Positions 35,873 through 44,719 of a stretch of DNA of 64,000 bases are shown here, in pieces (the first letter of the stretch is position 1; each line of letters starts with the position of its first letter). This stretch comes from Butyrivibrio sp. NC2007 (GTDB lineage Bacteria; Bacillota; Clostridia; Lachnospirales; Lachnospiraceae). The notes below the pieces were generated by a model. The model did no database searches. It was not told where the DNA came from and was given only the letters and a program-made list of their open reading frames with translations. Location of the stretch: positions 154,919 to 218,918 of the forward strand of contig NZ_ATWY01000005.1 in assembly GCF_000421405.1 (NCBI RefSeq), given 5' to 3'. The position numbers were made by a program, and so were the translations under genes.

Positions 35873-37321
35873 ATGGAAAATGGATACGGTCAGATACGTA
35901 TACTCCATGTGCTTGGGGGCCTTGGAGTTGGCGGCGCGGAATGCCGAATAATTGATTTGTACAGAAACATGGACAGAGATAAGATCCAGTTTGATTTTCT
36001 TGTCCATTATTCGCCTGGAAAAACAGGAAAAAAGAGTCCGACTTCAGATGAACTGATGGCAGTTCGCGAGCCGGACTATTTTGATAATAGCGTATATAAG
36101 CTCGGGGGCAGGATTTTCTGTCTTCCGAAGTTCACAGGGACCAATATGGCCCAGTACAAGGCTGCCATAAAGAGGTTCTTTGAGAGCCACAAGCACGAGT
36201 GGAAGGTGGTTCAGGGACACATGACAAGTACTGCTGCCATTTACCTTCCAATCGCCAAGAAAAGTGGAATTCCCATCTGCATCGCCCATGCAAGAAGTGC
36301 AGGCGTTGATGCAGGAATCAAGGGAATGGCAACAAGGGTTTTGAGAAAGCCACTTCAGAAGGAAGGCATTACAGACTATAACTTTGCCTGCTCCAAGGAA
36401 GCCGGAATATCAGTCTTTGGCGAGGATCTTGTTAAGGCAGGTGCTGTGAGGATAATCCCCAACGCCATTGACCTTAAACACTTTGCATATAAGCCCGAAG
36501 TAAGGGATAAGATAAGGCAGGAGCTTGGAGTATCCAATGCTCTGGTCATCGGCCATGTCGGAAGCTTCCGCTATGCCAAGAATCATGAGTTTCTCTTAAA
36601 TGTTTTTGCGCAGCTATGCAGAATACTTGATAATGACGATCTTAACCAGTACAGCATACTTCACGGAATGCGCATAAGGCTCCTGATGCTGGGCAAAGGC
36701 CCGCTTATGGAAGATATGCAAAAGCTTGCGGATAAGCTCCACATTTCGGACCGCTGCATCTTTGCAGGCAATAAGTCCAACGCCAGCGATTACTATCAGG
36801 CAATGGACTACTTCTGCTTCCCTTCAAGATACGAGGGACTTCCGGGAAGTGTTATTGAGGCTCAGGCAGCAGGACTTCAGTGCCTTGTATCTGACTCCGT
36901 AACACCTGAAGTTAACGTGACAGAGCTTGTTTCCATGAGGAGCATAACGTCAGAGCCAAGAGACTGGGCCAGAAAGATACTCGATGACCTTCTTCTTAGG
37001 GAGGACTACCACGCAGATCCTCTGGAGGAGGAAATAAAGCTCAATCAGACCTTTACTGCAATTGCAGGAGAGAGAAGAGAGAGCGTATTTGAGACGGATG
37101 AAATGCCCGATATCGATGCACTGGATGCAGGAACCGGTTTTGAGACGGTAAATGTACCCGACAAGAGCCCAAAGAGCACTCACCATCGCACAGGACTTTA
37201 TTCTGTGGGTGACAGGGCAAACAGCTCTGAGTATATTTTGGGAAGGCTAAAAGACGCCGGGTTTGATGTCAAGACTCAGGCCAAGATGATGGGATATTTC
37301 TACGAGAGAGGTCATTTTTAA
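35873..37321 (+). CDS. Glycosyltransferase family 4, EpsF-like, with C-terminal tail
   Basis: 482 residues. RILHVLGGLGVGGAECRIIDL is typical of EpsF-type enzymes. The donor half has IGHVGSFRYAKNHEFLL, LLMLGKGPLMEDM and FPSRYEGLPGSVIEAQAAG (EX7E type). After the GT-B fold ends near residue 395, about 90 residues remain, acidic and low in structure (ETDEMPDIDALDAG) and then a short positively charged end. The tail is unusual for the family. It overlaps the next gene by one base. Sugar specificity not readable. Confidence 0.82.
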   Translation: MENGYGQIRILHVLGGLGVGGAECRIIDLYRNMDRDKIQFDFLVHYSPGKTGKKSPTSDELMAVREPDYFDNSVYKLGGRIFCLPKFTGTNMAQYKAAIKRFFESHKHEWKVVQGHMTSTAAIYLPIAKKSGIPICIAHARSAGVDAGIKGMATRVLRKPLQKEGITDYNFACSKEAGISVFGEDLVKAGAVRIIPNAIDLKHFAYKPEVRDKIRQELGVSNALVIGHVGSFRYAKNHEFLLNVFAQLCRILDNDDLNQYSILHGMRIRLLMLGKGPLMEDMQKLADKLHISDRCIFAGNKSNASDYYQAMDYFCFPSRYEGLPGSVIEAQAAGLQCLVSDSVTPEVNVTELVSMRSITSEPRDWARKILDDLLLREDYHADPLEEEIKLNQTFTAIAGERRESVFETDEMPDIDALDAGTGFETVNVPDKSPKSTHHRTGLYSVGDRANSSEYILGRLKDAGFDVKTQAKMMGYFYERGHF

Positions 37322-38520
37322 TGGATCAGAAAAAGAAAAACCTGATGCTGATGGTGCCAATGCTCCATCAGGGCGGATTTGAGAGAGTCTGCATAAAGAC
37401 CGCAAGACTCATGCAGGAGTACTACAACGTATGCATTCTCATTTTCAGCTCCAAGGATATAAACTTTGATATAACGGGACTCGAAGTCATAGACATTGAT
37501 GTTCCTTCGCAGAAAGGCCTTGTTAACAAGGTTATAAATGTATTTAAAAGAGTGCGTAAAGCCCGCAAGGTCAAGAAGGAGAAGCATATCGATATCTCCT
37601 ACAGCTTCGGATCTTCGGCTAACTACGTAAACACTCTCTCAAGAGCAGGAGAGAAGGTCCTTACTGGACTTCGCTGCCAGACTGACATGGAAAATACAGG
37701 AGAGGTAAAGCTCTTTTGCAGAAAGTCAGATCAGGTACTGTCCTGTTCAAAAGAGATTGTAAGACAGCTAAAAAGAGACTTTAAGTACGACAGGAGCACC
37801 TATATCTACAATCCTTTGGACATTCTCGACATACAGAATAAGGCAGGGGAGACTCCTGAGGATTATCCGTTCCTTGGAGATGACATAAAGGTCTTTTCCT
37901 GCTCGGCACGAAATGACTATATCAAGGGAATCTGGCATCTGGTAAAGGCCTTTTCCCTGGTGCAGTTCAAGCACCCTGAAGCCCGTCTTGTGGTCATGGG
38001 AGCAGGTAACTGGGATAAGTATAAAGAGATGGCTAAGGCCCTGGGGATCAAGGACAAGGTGTGCTTTGCCGGCCTTAAGAAGAACCCGTTCCCATATGTT
38101 GCAGCTTCCGACGTATATGTCTGCAGCTCCAACCATGAGGGCTTTCCCAACGCAGTCTTGGAGGCCATGGCCCTTAAAAAGCCCGTGATCTCAGCTGACT
38201 GTAAGACCGGACCCAGAGAGATACTTCTCTCTGATGCTGAGTACAACAAGCTTATCGAGGAGATCCCCGATGGCAGCAGCATAAAAGAGCCTATCCGCGG
38301 AGAGTATGGAATCCTCGTTCCCGACATGGATCAGGAGGAGAACTTCGATCCCGAGTATATCACTGAGGGTGAGCGACTCCTTGCACAGGAGATGGAGAAG
38401 ATCCTTGATGATGAGGAGCTTCTTAAGAAGTACTCAGGCAAGGCCTTTGAGAGAGCGTCAGTTTTTGCTCCGGATAAGTATAAAGACAGTATTCATGAGA
38501 TATTTAAGAGGTATGAGTGA
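37321..38520 (+). CDS. Glycosyltransferase family 4
   Basis: 399 residues, GT-B fold. LMLMVPMLHQGGFERVCIKTA is the glycine-rich acceptor loop; the donor domain has FSCSARNDYIKGIWHLVKAF, LVVMGAGNWDKY and SNHEGFPNAVLEAMALKKP with EX7E. An insertion of about 40 residues follows this motif (around LLSDAEYNKLIEEIPDGS), as in PglJ-type or WfgS-type enzymes. Part of a run of three GT4 genes (35873, 37321, 39459) that would extend the PglC-initiated chain. Confidence 0.83.
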   Translation: MDQKKKNLMLMVPMLHQGGFERVCIKTARLMQEYYNVCILIFSSKDINFDITGLEVIDIDVPSQKGLVNKVINVFKRVRKARKVKKEKHIDISYSFGSSANYVNTLSRAGEKVLTGLRCQTDMENTGEVKLFCRKSDQVLSCSKEIVRQLKRDFKYDRSTYIYNPLDILDIQNKAGETPEDYPFLGDDIKVFSCSARNDYIKGIWHLVKAFSLVQFKHPEARLVVMGAGNWDKYKEMAKALGIKDKVCFAGLKKNPFPYVAASDVYVCSSNHEGFPNAVLEAMALKKPVISADCKTGPREILLSDAEYNKLIEEIPDGSSIKEPIRGEYGILVPDMDQEENFDPEYITEGERLLAQEMEKILDDEELLKKYSGKAFERASVFAPDKYKDSIHEIFKRYE

Positions 38521-39455
38521 TGCATTATAAAGTTGTTGTTTTTGGAGTAAAAGACACATCGGAGAATATCATTGAGTTCATTCAGAAGGACATCTGCAAG
38601 GTTGATCTTGTCATCACCATTGCCCCTAAGGTCCTTGAGCACAATCAGGTGTCCGGCTTTAAGGGACTGACCTTCCTTACAGAGAAGTTCGGAATCCCTG
38701 TATTTGAGGCGGACAGCTACTTCCTAAATGATGATAACACCAGGAAATTCATGGAGGAGAACACCTTCGGTATCGGTGTTGTAATGGGATGGCAGAGGCT
38801 CATTCCAAAGGAAGTTTTGGATAAGTTTGAAGCAGGAATCTTTGGATTTCACGGCAACTGCGGATATCTCCCCTTTGGAAGAGGCAGATCTCCTCTTAAC
38901 TGGTCAATGATTCTGGGAGATACAAGATTTAACTTAAATCTCTTTAAGTACGATGAGAAGGCAGACAGCCCCAACGTCTTTGCCACAGAGATGTTCCAGA
39001 TAAATGAGCACGACGACATCAGGACTGCTCAGTACAAGAACATGATTTGCTCCAAGAACCTCATCAGAAAACTTCTCACCACATATCTTGAGAAGGGCGA
39101 GGTAACAATTCACACTGATTCAAAAGACTTTGATTCATGGTACAATAAACGTACAGCGGCAGATGGAAAGATCGACTTTAAGGACAGGACAAGAAATATC
39201 TACAACCTGATTCGCGGAGTTGCAGCTCCTTTCCCCGGTGCCTTCTGCTATGCAGATACAGAGGATGATGCCCACAAAGTAACCGTGTGGCAGGCTCATC
39301 CCTTTGATGAGATGATCGATTTCTCAGGCTTTGCTCCGGGAGAAGTCGTGGATATTTTTGATGGAAAGCTTGTGGTAAGGACAGTTGACGGGTCACTTCT
39401 AATCGATAAGTTTGAGGCCGGATTTGAAATTACCAAAGGAATGGTACTTAGATAA
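38520..39455 (+). CDS. Sugar N-formyltransferase-like (Formyl_trans_N fold)
   Basis: 311 residues. It shows GFHGNCGYLPFGRGRSPLNW, the equivalent of the N-X-H-X-SLLP-RG motif, with His111 and a downstream Asp149 (KADSPNV). The usual catalytic Asn two residues before His is Gly here, as in some sugar-formyltransferase-like subgroups. Such enzymes use N10-formyl-tetrahydrofolate to formylate 4-amino sugars (WbtJ, FdtF, ArnA). A GTG at 38517 would add one residue; ATG 38520 overlaps the previous stop. Substrate may be the 4-amino sugar of this locus. Confidence 0.75.
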   Translation: MHYKVVVFGVKDTSENIIEFIQKDICKVDLVITIAPKVLEHNQVSGFKGLTFLTEKFGIPVFEADSYFLNDDNTRKFMEENTFGIGVVMGWQRLIPKEVLDKFEAGIFGFHGNCGYLPFGRGRSPLNWSMILGDTRFNLNLFKYDEKADSPNVFATEMFQINEHDDIRTAQYKNMICSKNLIRKLLTTYLEKGEVTIHTDSKDFDSWYNKRTAADGKIDFKDRTRNIYNLIRGVAAPFPGAFCYADTEDDAHKVTVWQAHPFDEMIDFSGFAPGEVVDIFDGKLVVRTVDGSLLIDKFEAGFEITKGMVLR

Positions 39456-39458
39456 ACT

Positions 39459-40571
39459 ATGAAGAGTATAGCGTTTCACTTAAATTGCCTTGTACAGGGT
39501 GGTGCAGAGAGAGTTGTATCAAACCTGGCAAACCAGTTCGCCAAGGAAGGGATCAAGGTCTACGTAGCCACTGAGTGGTACGACGAAGATGAGTTTCATC
39601 TTGACGAGAGAGTTACAAGAGTCCACGTGGGACTACGTGAAGGCGATGAAAAGAAAAACCGAATAACGAAGTTTTTCCTCAGGATCAAGTACCTTAAGGA
39701 ATTTGTCAAAGAGTATAAGCCTGATGTTCTTGTGGCTTTCGCTCAAAGGGCCAACTACAGGGCTCTTATGGCAGCAGGAAACAGCAACATTCCTGTTGTA
39801 ATATCCGTCAGGACAGATCCTGTCGGCCACTACGATGCGTTCTCTGACAAGGTACAGATCAAATGGCTGTTCCCAAAGGCTGCCGGCTGCGTCTTCCAGA
39901 CTACCGGACAGAAGGCTTTCTTTAAGCCCTACCTTCAGGACAATTCAACCATAATCTTAAACCCTGTAAATCCCAAGTACTTTGGGGTAGAGCATCCACA
40001 GGAAAAAGAAAAATCGGTGGTCCACCACGCAAGACTCGTGGACTTCAAAAATCAGCCCCTTTTGTGCGAAGCCTTTGTGGAGGTTCACAAAAAGCATCCC
40101 GATTATGTTCTTAAGATCTATGGCCCTGATTCCTTCGACGGAACCAAGGAGATCCTTGATAAGATAATTGCAGACAACCACGCAGAGGATTACATCCTTC
40201 TCATGGGCGGATCTGATTCTTTGGAAAAAGAGATACCAAAGGGCGAAGTATATGCCTTCACTTCAGACTGGGAAGGTCTTCCTAATTCTCTTTTGGAGGC
40301 CATGGCAATGGGAATGCCCATAATTGCAACAGATTGTCCATGTGGAGGACCTGCGACAGTAATGAAGGACGGCGAGAATGGTCTTCTTATTCCAATCAAG
40401 GATAAGGACGCTTTGGTCAATGGCCTTAACAGACTGATTGAGGACAAGGAACTGGCTGCAAGGCTTGGAAAAGAAGCTGCCAAGATTGAAGAGATAACCA
40501 ACGCAGAGGCGATATTTGTTCAGTGGAGAGACTATCTGGATAAGGTAATAGAGAACTTTAAGGAGAGATAA
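39459..40571 (+). CDS. Glycosyltransferase family 4
   Basis: 370 residues. Starts FHLNCLVQGGAERVVSNLA; donor half has VHHARLVDFKNQPLL, LKIYGPDSFDG and TSDWEGLPNSLLEAMAMGMP, then ATDCPCGGPATVM. The DCPCGGPA block recurs in the GT4 at 44720, so the two are paralogues, probably with related donors (often GalNAc or Gal in this group). It lies three bases after the formyltransferase, suggesting transfer of the modified sugar. Confidence 0.84.
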   Translation: MKSIAFHLNCLVQGGAERVVSNLANQFAKEGIKVYVATEWYDEDEFHLDERVTRVHVGLREGDEKKNRITKFFLRIKYLKEFVKEYKPDVLVAFAQRANYRALMAAGNSNIPVVISVRTDPVGHYDAFSDKVQIKWLFPKAAGCVFQTTGQKAFFKPYLQDNSTIILNPVNPKYFGVEHPQEKEKSVVHHARLVDFKNQPLLCEAFVEVHKKHPDYVLKIYGPDSFDGTKEILDKIIADNHAEDYILLMGGSDSLEKEIPKGEVYAFTSDWEGLPNSLLEAMAMGMPIIATDCPCGGPATVMKDGENGLLIPIKDKDALVNGLNRLIEDKELAARLGKEAAKIEEITNAEAIFVQWRDYLDKVIENFKER

Positions 40572-40572
40572 G

Positions 40573-41334
40573 ATGTTTTCATTTGATGATTACAGAGAGA
40601 TCATAAGAGTTATCAAGGAGAGCGGACGCTACGCAACCTATGAAGAGGCGCTGAATAAAGACGAGTTCATCATCATGCGTCACGACGTTGAGTATTCCGT
40701 AGAAAGAGCATATGCCCTTTCCAAGGTTGAGGAGAGCATGGACTTCAGATCCACCTTCTTCTTCCAGTGGACCAACAACTCCTACAATATTCTTTCAAGA
40801 AAGAACAGGGATATTCTGACAGATATGCATGAGAGAGGTCAGAACATCGGACTTCACTTTGCACTTAACGGAATGACCGATATGAGACTTGTAAGGGACA
40901 GGATCAGACAGGAGATCGATATGCTCAGCAATATGCTGGGATTTGAGATCAACTCTTTCTCAATCCACAGACCGTCCCCCAGCGTTCTTGCTGAGAATAT
41001 CAAGTTAAACGGTATTTTAAATGCTTATCAGGATGACTTCTTTGTATTTGATCCCAAGGCGACTCCCGAGTCCAAGCTTGATATCAAGTACATGTCAGAT
41101 GCAAACCACATCTGGAGATACGGCTATCCCGACGAGGAGACGATAAAGAAACACGATAAGATCCAGATCCTCACACATCCTTTCGCATGGACCAAGAAAG
41201 GATATGATAACCTTAATAACTACAAGACTCTTGTTAATGAGAAATATGTTGAACTGATTGATTCGATCGACAACGAGTGTAAAGACTTCGGACCACTCAG
41301 GGACGAGTTTGAGAAGCTCCCCATTGAGATTTAA
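40573..41334 (+). CDS. Polysaccharide deacetylase-like (NodB fold), no export signal
   Basis: 253 residues. MRHDVEYSVERA matches the RHDVD metal motif; GLHFALNG, SIHRPSPS and ILTHPFAW provide later histidines of a NodB-like active site. There is no signal peptide or transmembrane helix. Short cytoplasmic members with RHDV(D/E) occur in glycan loci, but their substrates are not established to my knowledge. It is the second cytoplasmic deacetylase-like protein here, next to the formyltransferase-GT4 pair. Confidence 0.72.
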   Translation: MFSFDDYREIIRVIKESGRYATYEEALNKDEFIIMRHDVEYSVERAYALSKVEESMDFRSTFFFQWTNNSYNILSRKNRDILTDMHERGQNIGLHFALNGMTDMRLVRDRIRQEIDMLSNMLGFEINSFSIHRPSPSVLAENIKLNGILNAYQDDFFVFDPKATPESKLDIKYMSDANHIWRYGYPDEETIKKHDKIQILTHPFAWTKKGYDNLNNYKTLVNEKYVELIDSIDNECKDFGPLRDEFEKLPIEI

Positions 41335-41357
41335 GGACAGAACTGGAGAAACTTTAG

Positions 41358-43244
41358 ATGTGCGGAATCTGTGGATACGTATCTAAAAAGAAAATAACCA
41401 AGGACCAGCTCCGAGTAATGAATGATACCATGTATCACAGAGGACCGGATGACAGCGGTGTTGAACTGTTTGAGGCAGAAGATGGCTATACTGTGGGCTT
41501 TGCTCAGAGAAGACTTGCTATCCTTGACCTTTCGCCTCTTGGTCATCAGCCCATGCACTCAGCAGATGGCAGAGTATCAGTGGTCTTTAACGGAGAGATC
41601 TATAACTTCCTTGAACTAAAAGAGGAGCTTTCCGATTACAGCTTTAAGTCAACCTGTGACACTGAAGCTATCATCGCAGCATACCTTAAATGGGGAATAG
41701 ACATGGTGGATCACATCCATGGAATGTTCGCCATTGCACTCTTTGACAGAGAGAGCGGAGACGTATTTCTCGTAAGGGACAGGATTGGTAAAAAGCCCCT
41801 TTTCTACTGGATTGATGGTGGGAATATCGTCTTTGGGTCAGAGCTTAAGCCTATAATGAAATGCCCTGAGTTCAGCGGCAGAGTAAGAAAAGAGCTTCTT
41901 CCGAGATTTCTTTTCCAGCAGTATATAGTTGCTCCTGACACAATCTTCGAGGATGTGTATAAGCTTGAGCCCGGCAGCGTGCTTAAGTTTAATAACGGCG
42001 AGATCAAGAAGTGGAAATACTGGGATGTTAAAAAAGTCTATCATGAGATGGCACAGAACCCGGTTACCAATTATGAGGAGGCCAAGCAGGGCCTTAAGGA
42101 CAGACTTAAAAAGGCTGTTGTTTCAAGAATGATAGCTGATGTTCCTCTTGGAACTTTTTTATCAGGTGGATACGATTCATCTCTCGTTACAGCCATGGCC
42201 CAGGAGTTTTCAAAGGAGCCTGTTAAGACCTTCTGCATCGGCTTTAATGTGCCAAGCTACAACGAGGCCGAGTATGCCAAGGAGATTGCAGCTTACCTTG
42301 GATGCGACCACACAGAACTCTATATCAGCGAAAAAGAGATGTTCGATCTGGTCAGCACTATTCCTCAGTACTACGACGAACCCTTTGCTGACAACTCGCA
42401 GATTCCTTCAATGCTGGTAAGTAAGCTGGCCAAGAAGGATGTTACGGTTGCCTTGTCAGGTGATGGCGGTGACGAGTTCTTTTGCGGATATAATGTCTAT
42501 GACAACGTAGGGCAGGCTCAGAAACTGGACTTCCCGGGTGCTATGGTCCACGCTATAGGACAGATTCCTGTGGGAAGCGGCAAGCTTCTTGATAAGATGC
42601 CCTTTAGGGTAAGGGTGGTTGCAAATAACAGAAATCCCGAGACCAAGACACAGCTTGTGTCAAAGGGCTATCTTGATGCATCCCACGCCTTTGTAAATCT
42701 TAGCGATAACGAGGAATATCCTATCCTCTACCCGATAGAGACGAGCTATGGTGTATCCAATTTCCAGGCAAGGCGTATGCTCCTTGATATGGACACCTAT
42801 CTGCCTGAGGATATTCTGGTCAAGATGGACAGGGCTTCCATGAGATATTCTCTTGAGAACAGATGCCCTATCATGGATACGGATGTTATGGAATATTCTT
42901 TCAGGATACCTCATAAGTTTAAATACTATAACGGTGACAAGAAGCATATCCTAAAAGACATTGCTTACGATTATATACCGAGAGAGCTTTTGGAGAGACC
43001 AAAGACCGGCTTTGGAGTTCCGATGGACGCATGGCTCCGCGGACCTTTAAAGGAAGCGCTTATTGACTACAGCAGCACGTCCTTCTTAAAGCAGCAGGGT
43101 ATATTTGATGTGGAATATGTTTCTAAGTTTATAAATGATTACATTGTGAAGGGTGACGGAGGCCCGGCTACAGGAGCCAACTACAGCAAGATTGCCTGGT
43201 CGTTCTTCATATTCCAGCAGTGGTATAATTACTACATGGTCTGA
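41358..43244 (+). CDS. asnB: Asparagine-synthetase-like glutamine amidotransferase (first copy)
   Basis: 628 residues, class II. Cys2 after the initiator Met is the glutaminase nucleophile; HRGPDDSG, FNGEIYNF and RDRIGKKPLFYW are N-terminal domain motifs. The synthetase domain has FLSGGYDSS (pyrophosphatase loop, about residue 269), LSGDGGDEFFCGYN and ERPKTGFGVPMD. In glycan loci such proteins (WbpS, WbtH) amidate uronic acids such as GalNAcA, which this locus can make. An asparagine-biosynthesis role is less likely because a second copy at 47773 is in the same cluster. Confidence 0.85.
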   Translation: MCGICGYVSKKKITKDQLRVMNDTMYHRGPDDSGVELFEAEDGYTVGFAQRRLAILDLSPLGHQPMHSADGRVSVVFNGEIYNFLELKEELSDYSFKSTCDTEAIIAAYLKWGIDMVDHIHGMFAIALFDRESGDVFLVRDRIGKKPLFYWIDGGNIVFGSELKPIMKCPEFSGRVRKELLPRFLFQQYIVAPDTIFEDVYKLEPGSVLKFNNGEIKKWKYWDVKKVYHEMAQNPVTNYEEAKQGLKDRLKKAVVSRMIADVPLGTFLSGGYDSSLVTAMAQEFSKEPVKTFCIGFNVPSYNEAEYAKEIAAYLGCDHTELYISEKEMFDLVSTIPQYYDEPFADNSQIPSMLVSKLAKKDVTVALSGDGGDEFFCGYNVYDNVGQAQKLDFPGAMVHAIGQIPVGSGKLLDKMPFRVRVVANNRNPETKTQLVSKGYLDASHAFVNLSDNEEYPILYPIETSYGVSNFQARRMLLDMDTYLPEDILVKMDRASMRYSLENRCPIMDTDVMEYSFRIPHKFKYYNGDKKHILKDIAYDYIPRELLERPKTGFGVPMDAWLRGPLKEALIDYSSTSFLKQQGIFDVEYVSKFINDYIVKGDGGPATGANYSKIAWSFFIFQQWYNYYMV

Positions 43245-43262
43245 TTTTGAAAGGAGTATTAA

Positions 43263-43502
43263 ATGACAAGAGAAGAAGTATTTGAGAAGATGAACGAGGT
43301 TTTCAGAGACGTCTTCGACGATGAAGATATAACAGTAACAGATGAGACAACAGCCGATGACATCGAGGATTGGGATTCACTTGAGCACATCAACCTTGTA
43401 AATGCCATGGAAGAAGAGTTCGGTGTTAAGTTCACCATGGGTGAGATCGTAGCTCTTAAGAACGTCGGTGAGATGGCTGACCTCATCATGGGTAAGCTTT
43501 AA
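43263..43502 (+). CDS. Acyl carrier protein
   Basis: 79 residues, very acidic, the normal size for a free carrier. Ser39 in DWDSLEHINLVNAME is the phosphopantetheine attachment site. It has a good ribosome site (AAAGGAG) and is followed by MaoC and SDR genes and, further on, FkbH and MBOAT genes. A dedicated carrier in a glycan locus would hold a small acyl unit loaded by FkbH and handed to the membrane acyltransferase, as DltC does for D-alanine. It is not the housekeeping fatty-acid carrier by context. Confidence 0.93.
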   Translation: MTREEVFEKMNEVFRDVFDDEDITVTDETTADDIEDWDSLEHINLVNAMEEEFGVKFTMGEIVALKNVGEMADLIMGKL

Positions 43503-43523
43503 TTCGTATTGTCGGTGGGACTC

Positions 43524-43964
43524 ATGAACGAATACAGATATGAGGACATAATTTCAAAGGAAGAGGACAAAGAGAACTTTACAAAGGCCGAGTTTACAGT
43601 GACTGTAACTGAGGATATGATGAGAAAGTTTCTCGAGATCACAGGGGATATCAATCCTCTGCACAATGACGCTTCCTATGCGAGAGAAAAGGGCTTTGGC
43701 GACAGAGTTGTTTATGGGATGCTGACGTCGTCCTTCTATTCTACGCTTGCCGGCGTCTACCTTCCGGGTAAGTACTGTATTTTAAACAGTGTTGAATCAA
43801 AGTTCAGATTCCCTGTATTTATAGGTGATACCCTTACTGTTTCAGGATTTGTAAAAGTAAAGCACGATGCGACAAAAACCATGGAGATTGCAGCTCAGAT
43901 AGTCAACCAGGATGGCAAGAAGGTAGGAAAAGGCACAATACTGGCCGGGTGTATAGATGAATAA
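43524..43964 (+). CDS. MaoC-like hot-dog hydratase/dehydratase
   Basis: 146 residues. FLEITGDINPLHNDASYA gives the Asp42 and His47 of the R-specific enoyl hydratase motif, followed by VVYGMLTSSF, conserved in MaoC proteins. It would hydrate or dehydrate an acyl thioester, probably bound to the carrier encoded just upstream. The frame opens at TTG 43509, but GGTGGGA precedes ATG 43524. The end overlaps the SDR gene by eight bases. The natural acyl substrate is unknown. Confidence 0.82.
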   Translation: MNEYRYEDIISKEEDKENFTKAEFTVTVTEDMMRKFLEITGDINPLHNDASYAREKGFGDRVVYGMLTSSFYSTLAGVYLPGKYCILNSVESKFRFPVFIGDTLTVSGFVKVKHDATKTMEIAAQIVNQDGKKVGKGTILAGCIDE

Positions 43965-44706
43965 CAACAAAGTTTTTCTCATATTGGGCGCGTCATCAGA
44001 TCTGGGAATCGCCCTTATCCAAAAACTGAATGCTGAATATAATGACAGCCTGTTTTGCCTTCATTACCATTCAAATTGCGACAGGTTAAAAGAAATCTCT
44101 TTTACCGGAGGAAACAGGGCAGAGCTTATTCAGGCTGACCTCTCGTCAAAAGAAGGAACAGAGGGGTTGATAGATGCTCTTAAGGAAAAAGAGATCACGC
44201 CCACCCACATAGTTCATCTTCCTGCAGCAAAGATGATGTTTACAAAGCTGAAGGAATTTGACAGAGAAAGAATGGACAGAAACGTACAGATCCAGGTGTA
44301 CTCCTTTATAGATGTTCTGAAGGCTTTTCTGCCGGGAATGGCTAAGAAGAAAGACCACTGCAAGGTTGTGGCAGTTCTTTCATCCGTAGTAAACGGAAAG
44401 CCTCCGAAATCAATGCTGGAATATACAATGGTAAAGTCCATGCTGCTGGGTGTTATTAAGCAGCTTGCTGCTGATTATGAGGGGAAGATGGTATGCATCA
44501 ATGCCGTTTCACCTTCCATGATAGAGACCAAATTTTTGAGCGATATTGATCCCAGGATCATCGAGATGGCTGCAGGTAACAGCCCTGAAAGCAGGCATGC
44601 AACTCCATCCGAGATAGTTCCTGCCATTGCATTTTTGTTATCCGAGGACAGCAATTATATAAATGGTGCAAACCTCAACGTGAGCAATGGAAGCGTGATC
44701 ATTTAA
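43957..44706 (+). CDS. SDR-family oxidoreductase, FabG-like
   Basis: 249 residues. The NAD(P) loop reads LILGASSDLG, VLSSVVNG has the catalytic Ser region, and Tyr156/Lys160 in SMLEYTMVKSM complete the triad. INAVSPSMIETKFL and the C-terminal GANLNVSNG are FabG-like. With MaoC and the carrier it could reduce a 3-ketoacyl or 2-keto group to a hydroxyacyl thioester. No ketosynthase is nearby, so chain extension is unlikely; modification of a short unit is favoured. Confidence 0.83.
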   Translation: MNNNKVFLILGASSDLGIALIQKLNAEYNDSLFCLHYHSNCDRLKEISFTGGNRAELIQADLSSKEGTEGLIDALKEKEITPTHIVHLPAAKMMFTKLKEFDRERMDRNVQIQVYSFIDVLKAFLPGMAKKKDHCKVVAVLSSVVNGKPPKSMLEYTMVKSMLLGVIKQLAADYEGKMVCINAVSPSMIETKFLSDIDPRIIEMAAGNSPESRHATPSEIVPAIAFLLSEDSNYINGANLNVSNGSVII

Positions 44707-44719
44707 CTTTAGGAGAGAC

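Noticed and set aside
41358..43244. Housekeeping asparagine synthetase
   Set aside because: Two copies occur inside the glycan locus next to uronic-acid genes, so an amidating role on sugars is more likely, though not proven.
43263..44706. Fragment of a fatty-acid synthesis operon
   Set aside because: Carrier, MaoC and SDR are present but no ketosynthase, malonyl transferase or enoyl reductase; neighbours are glycan and FkbH genes.
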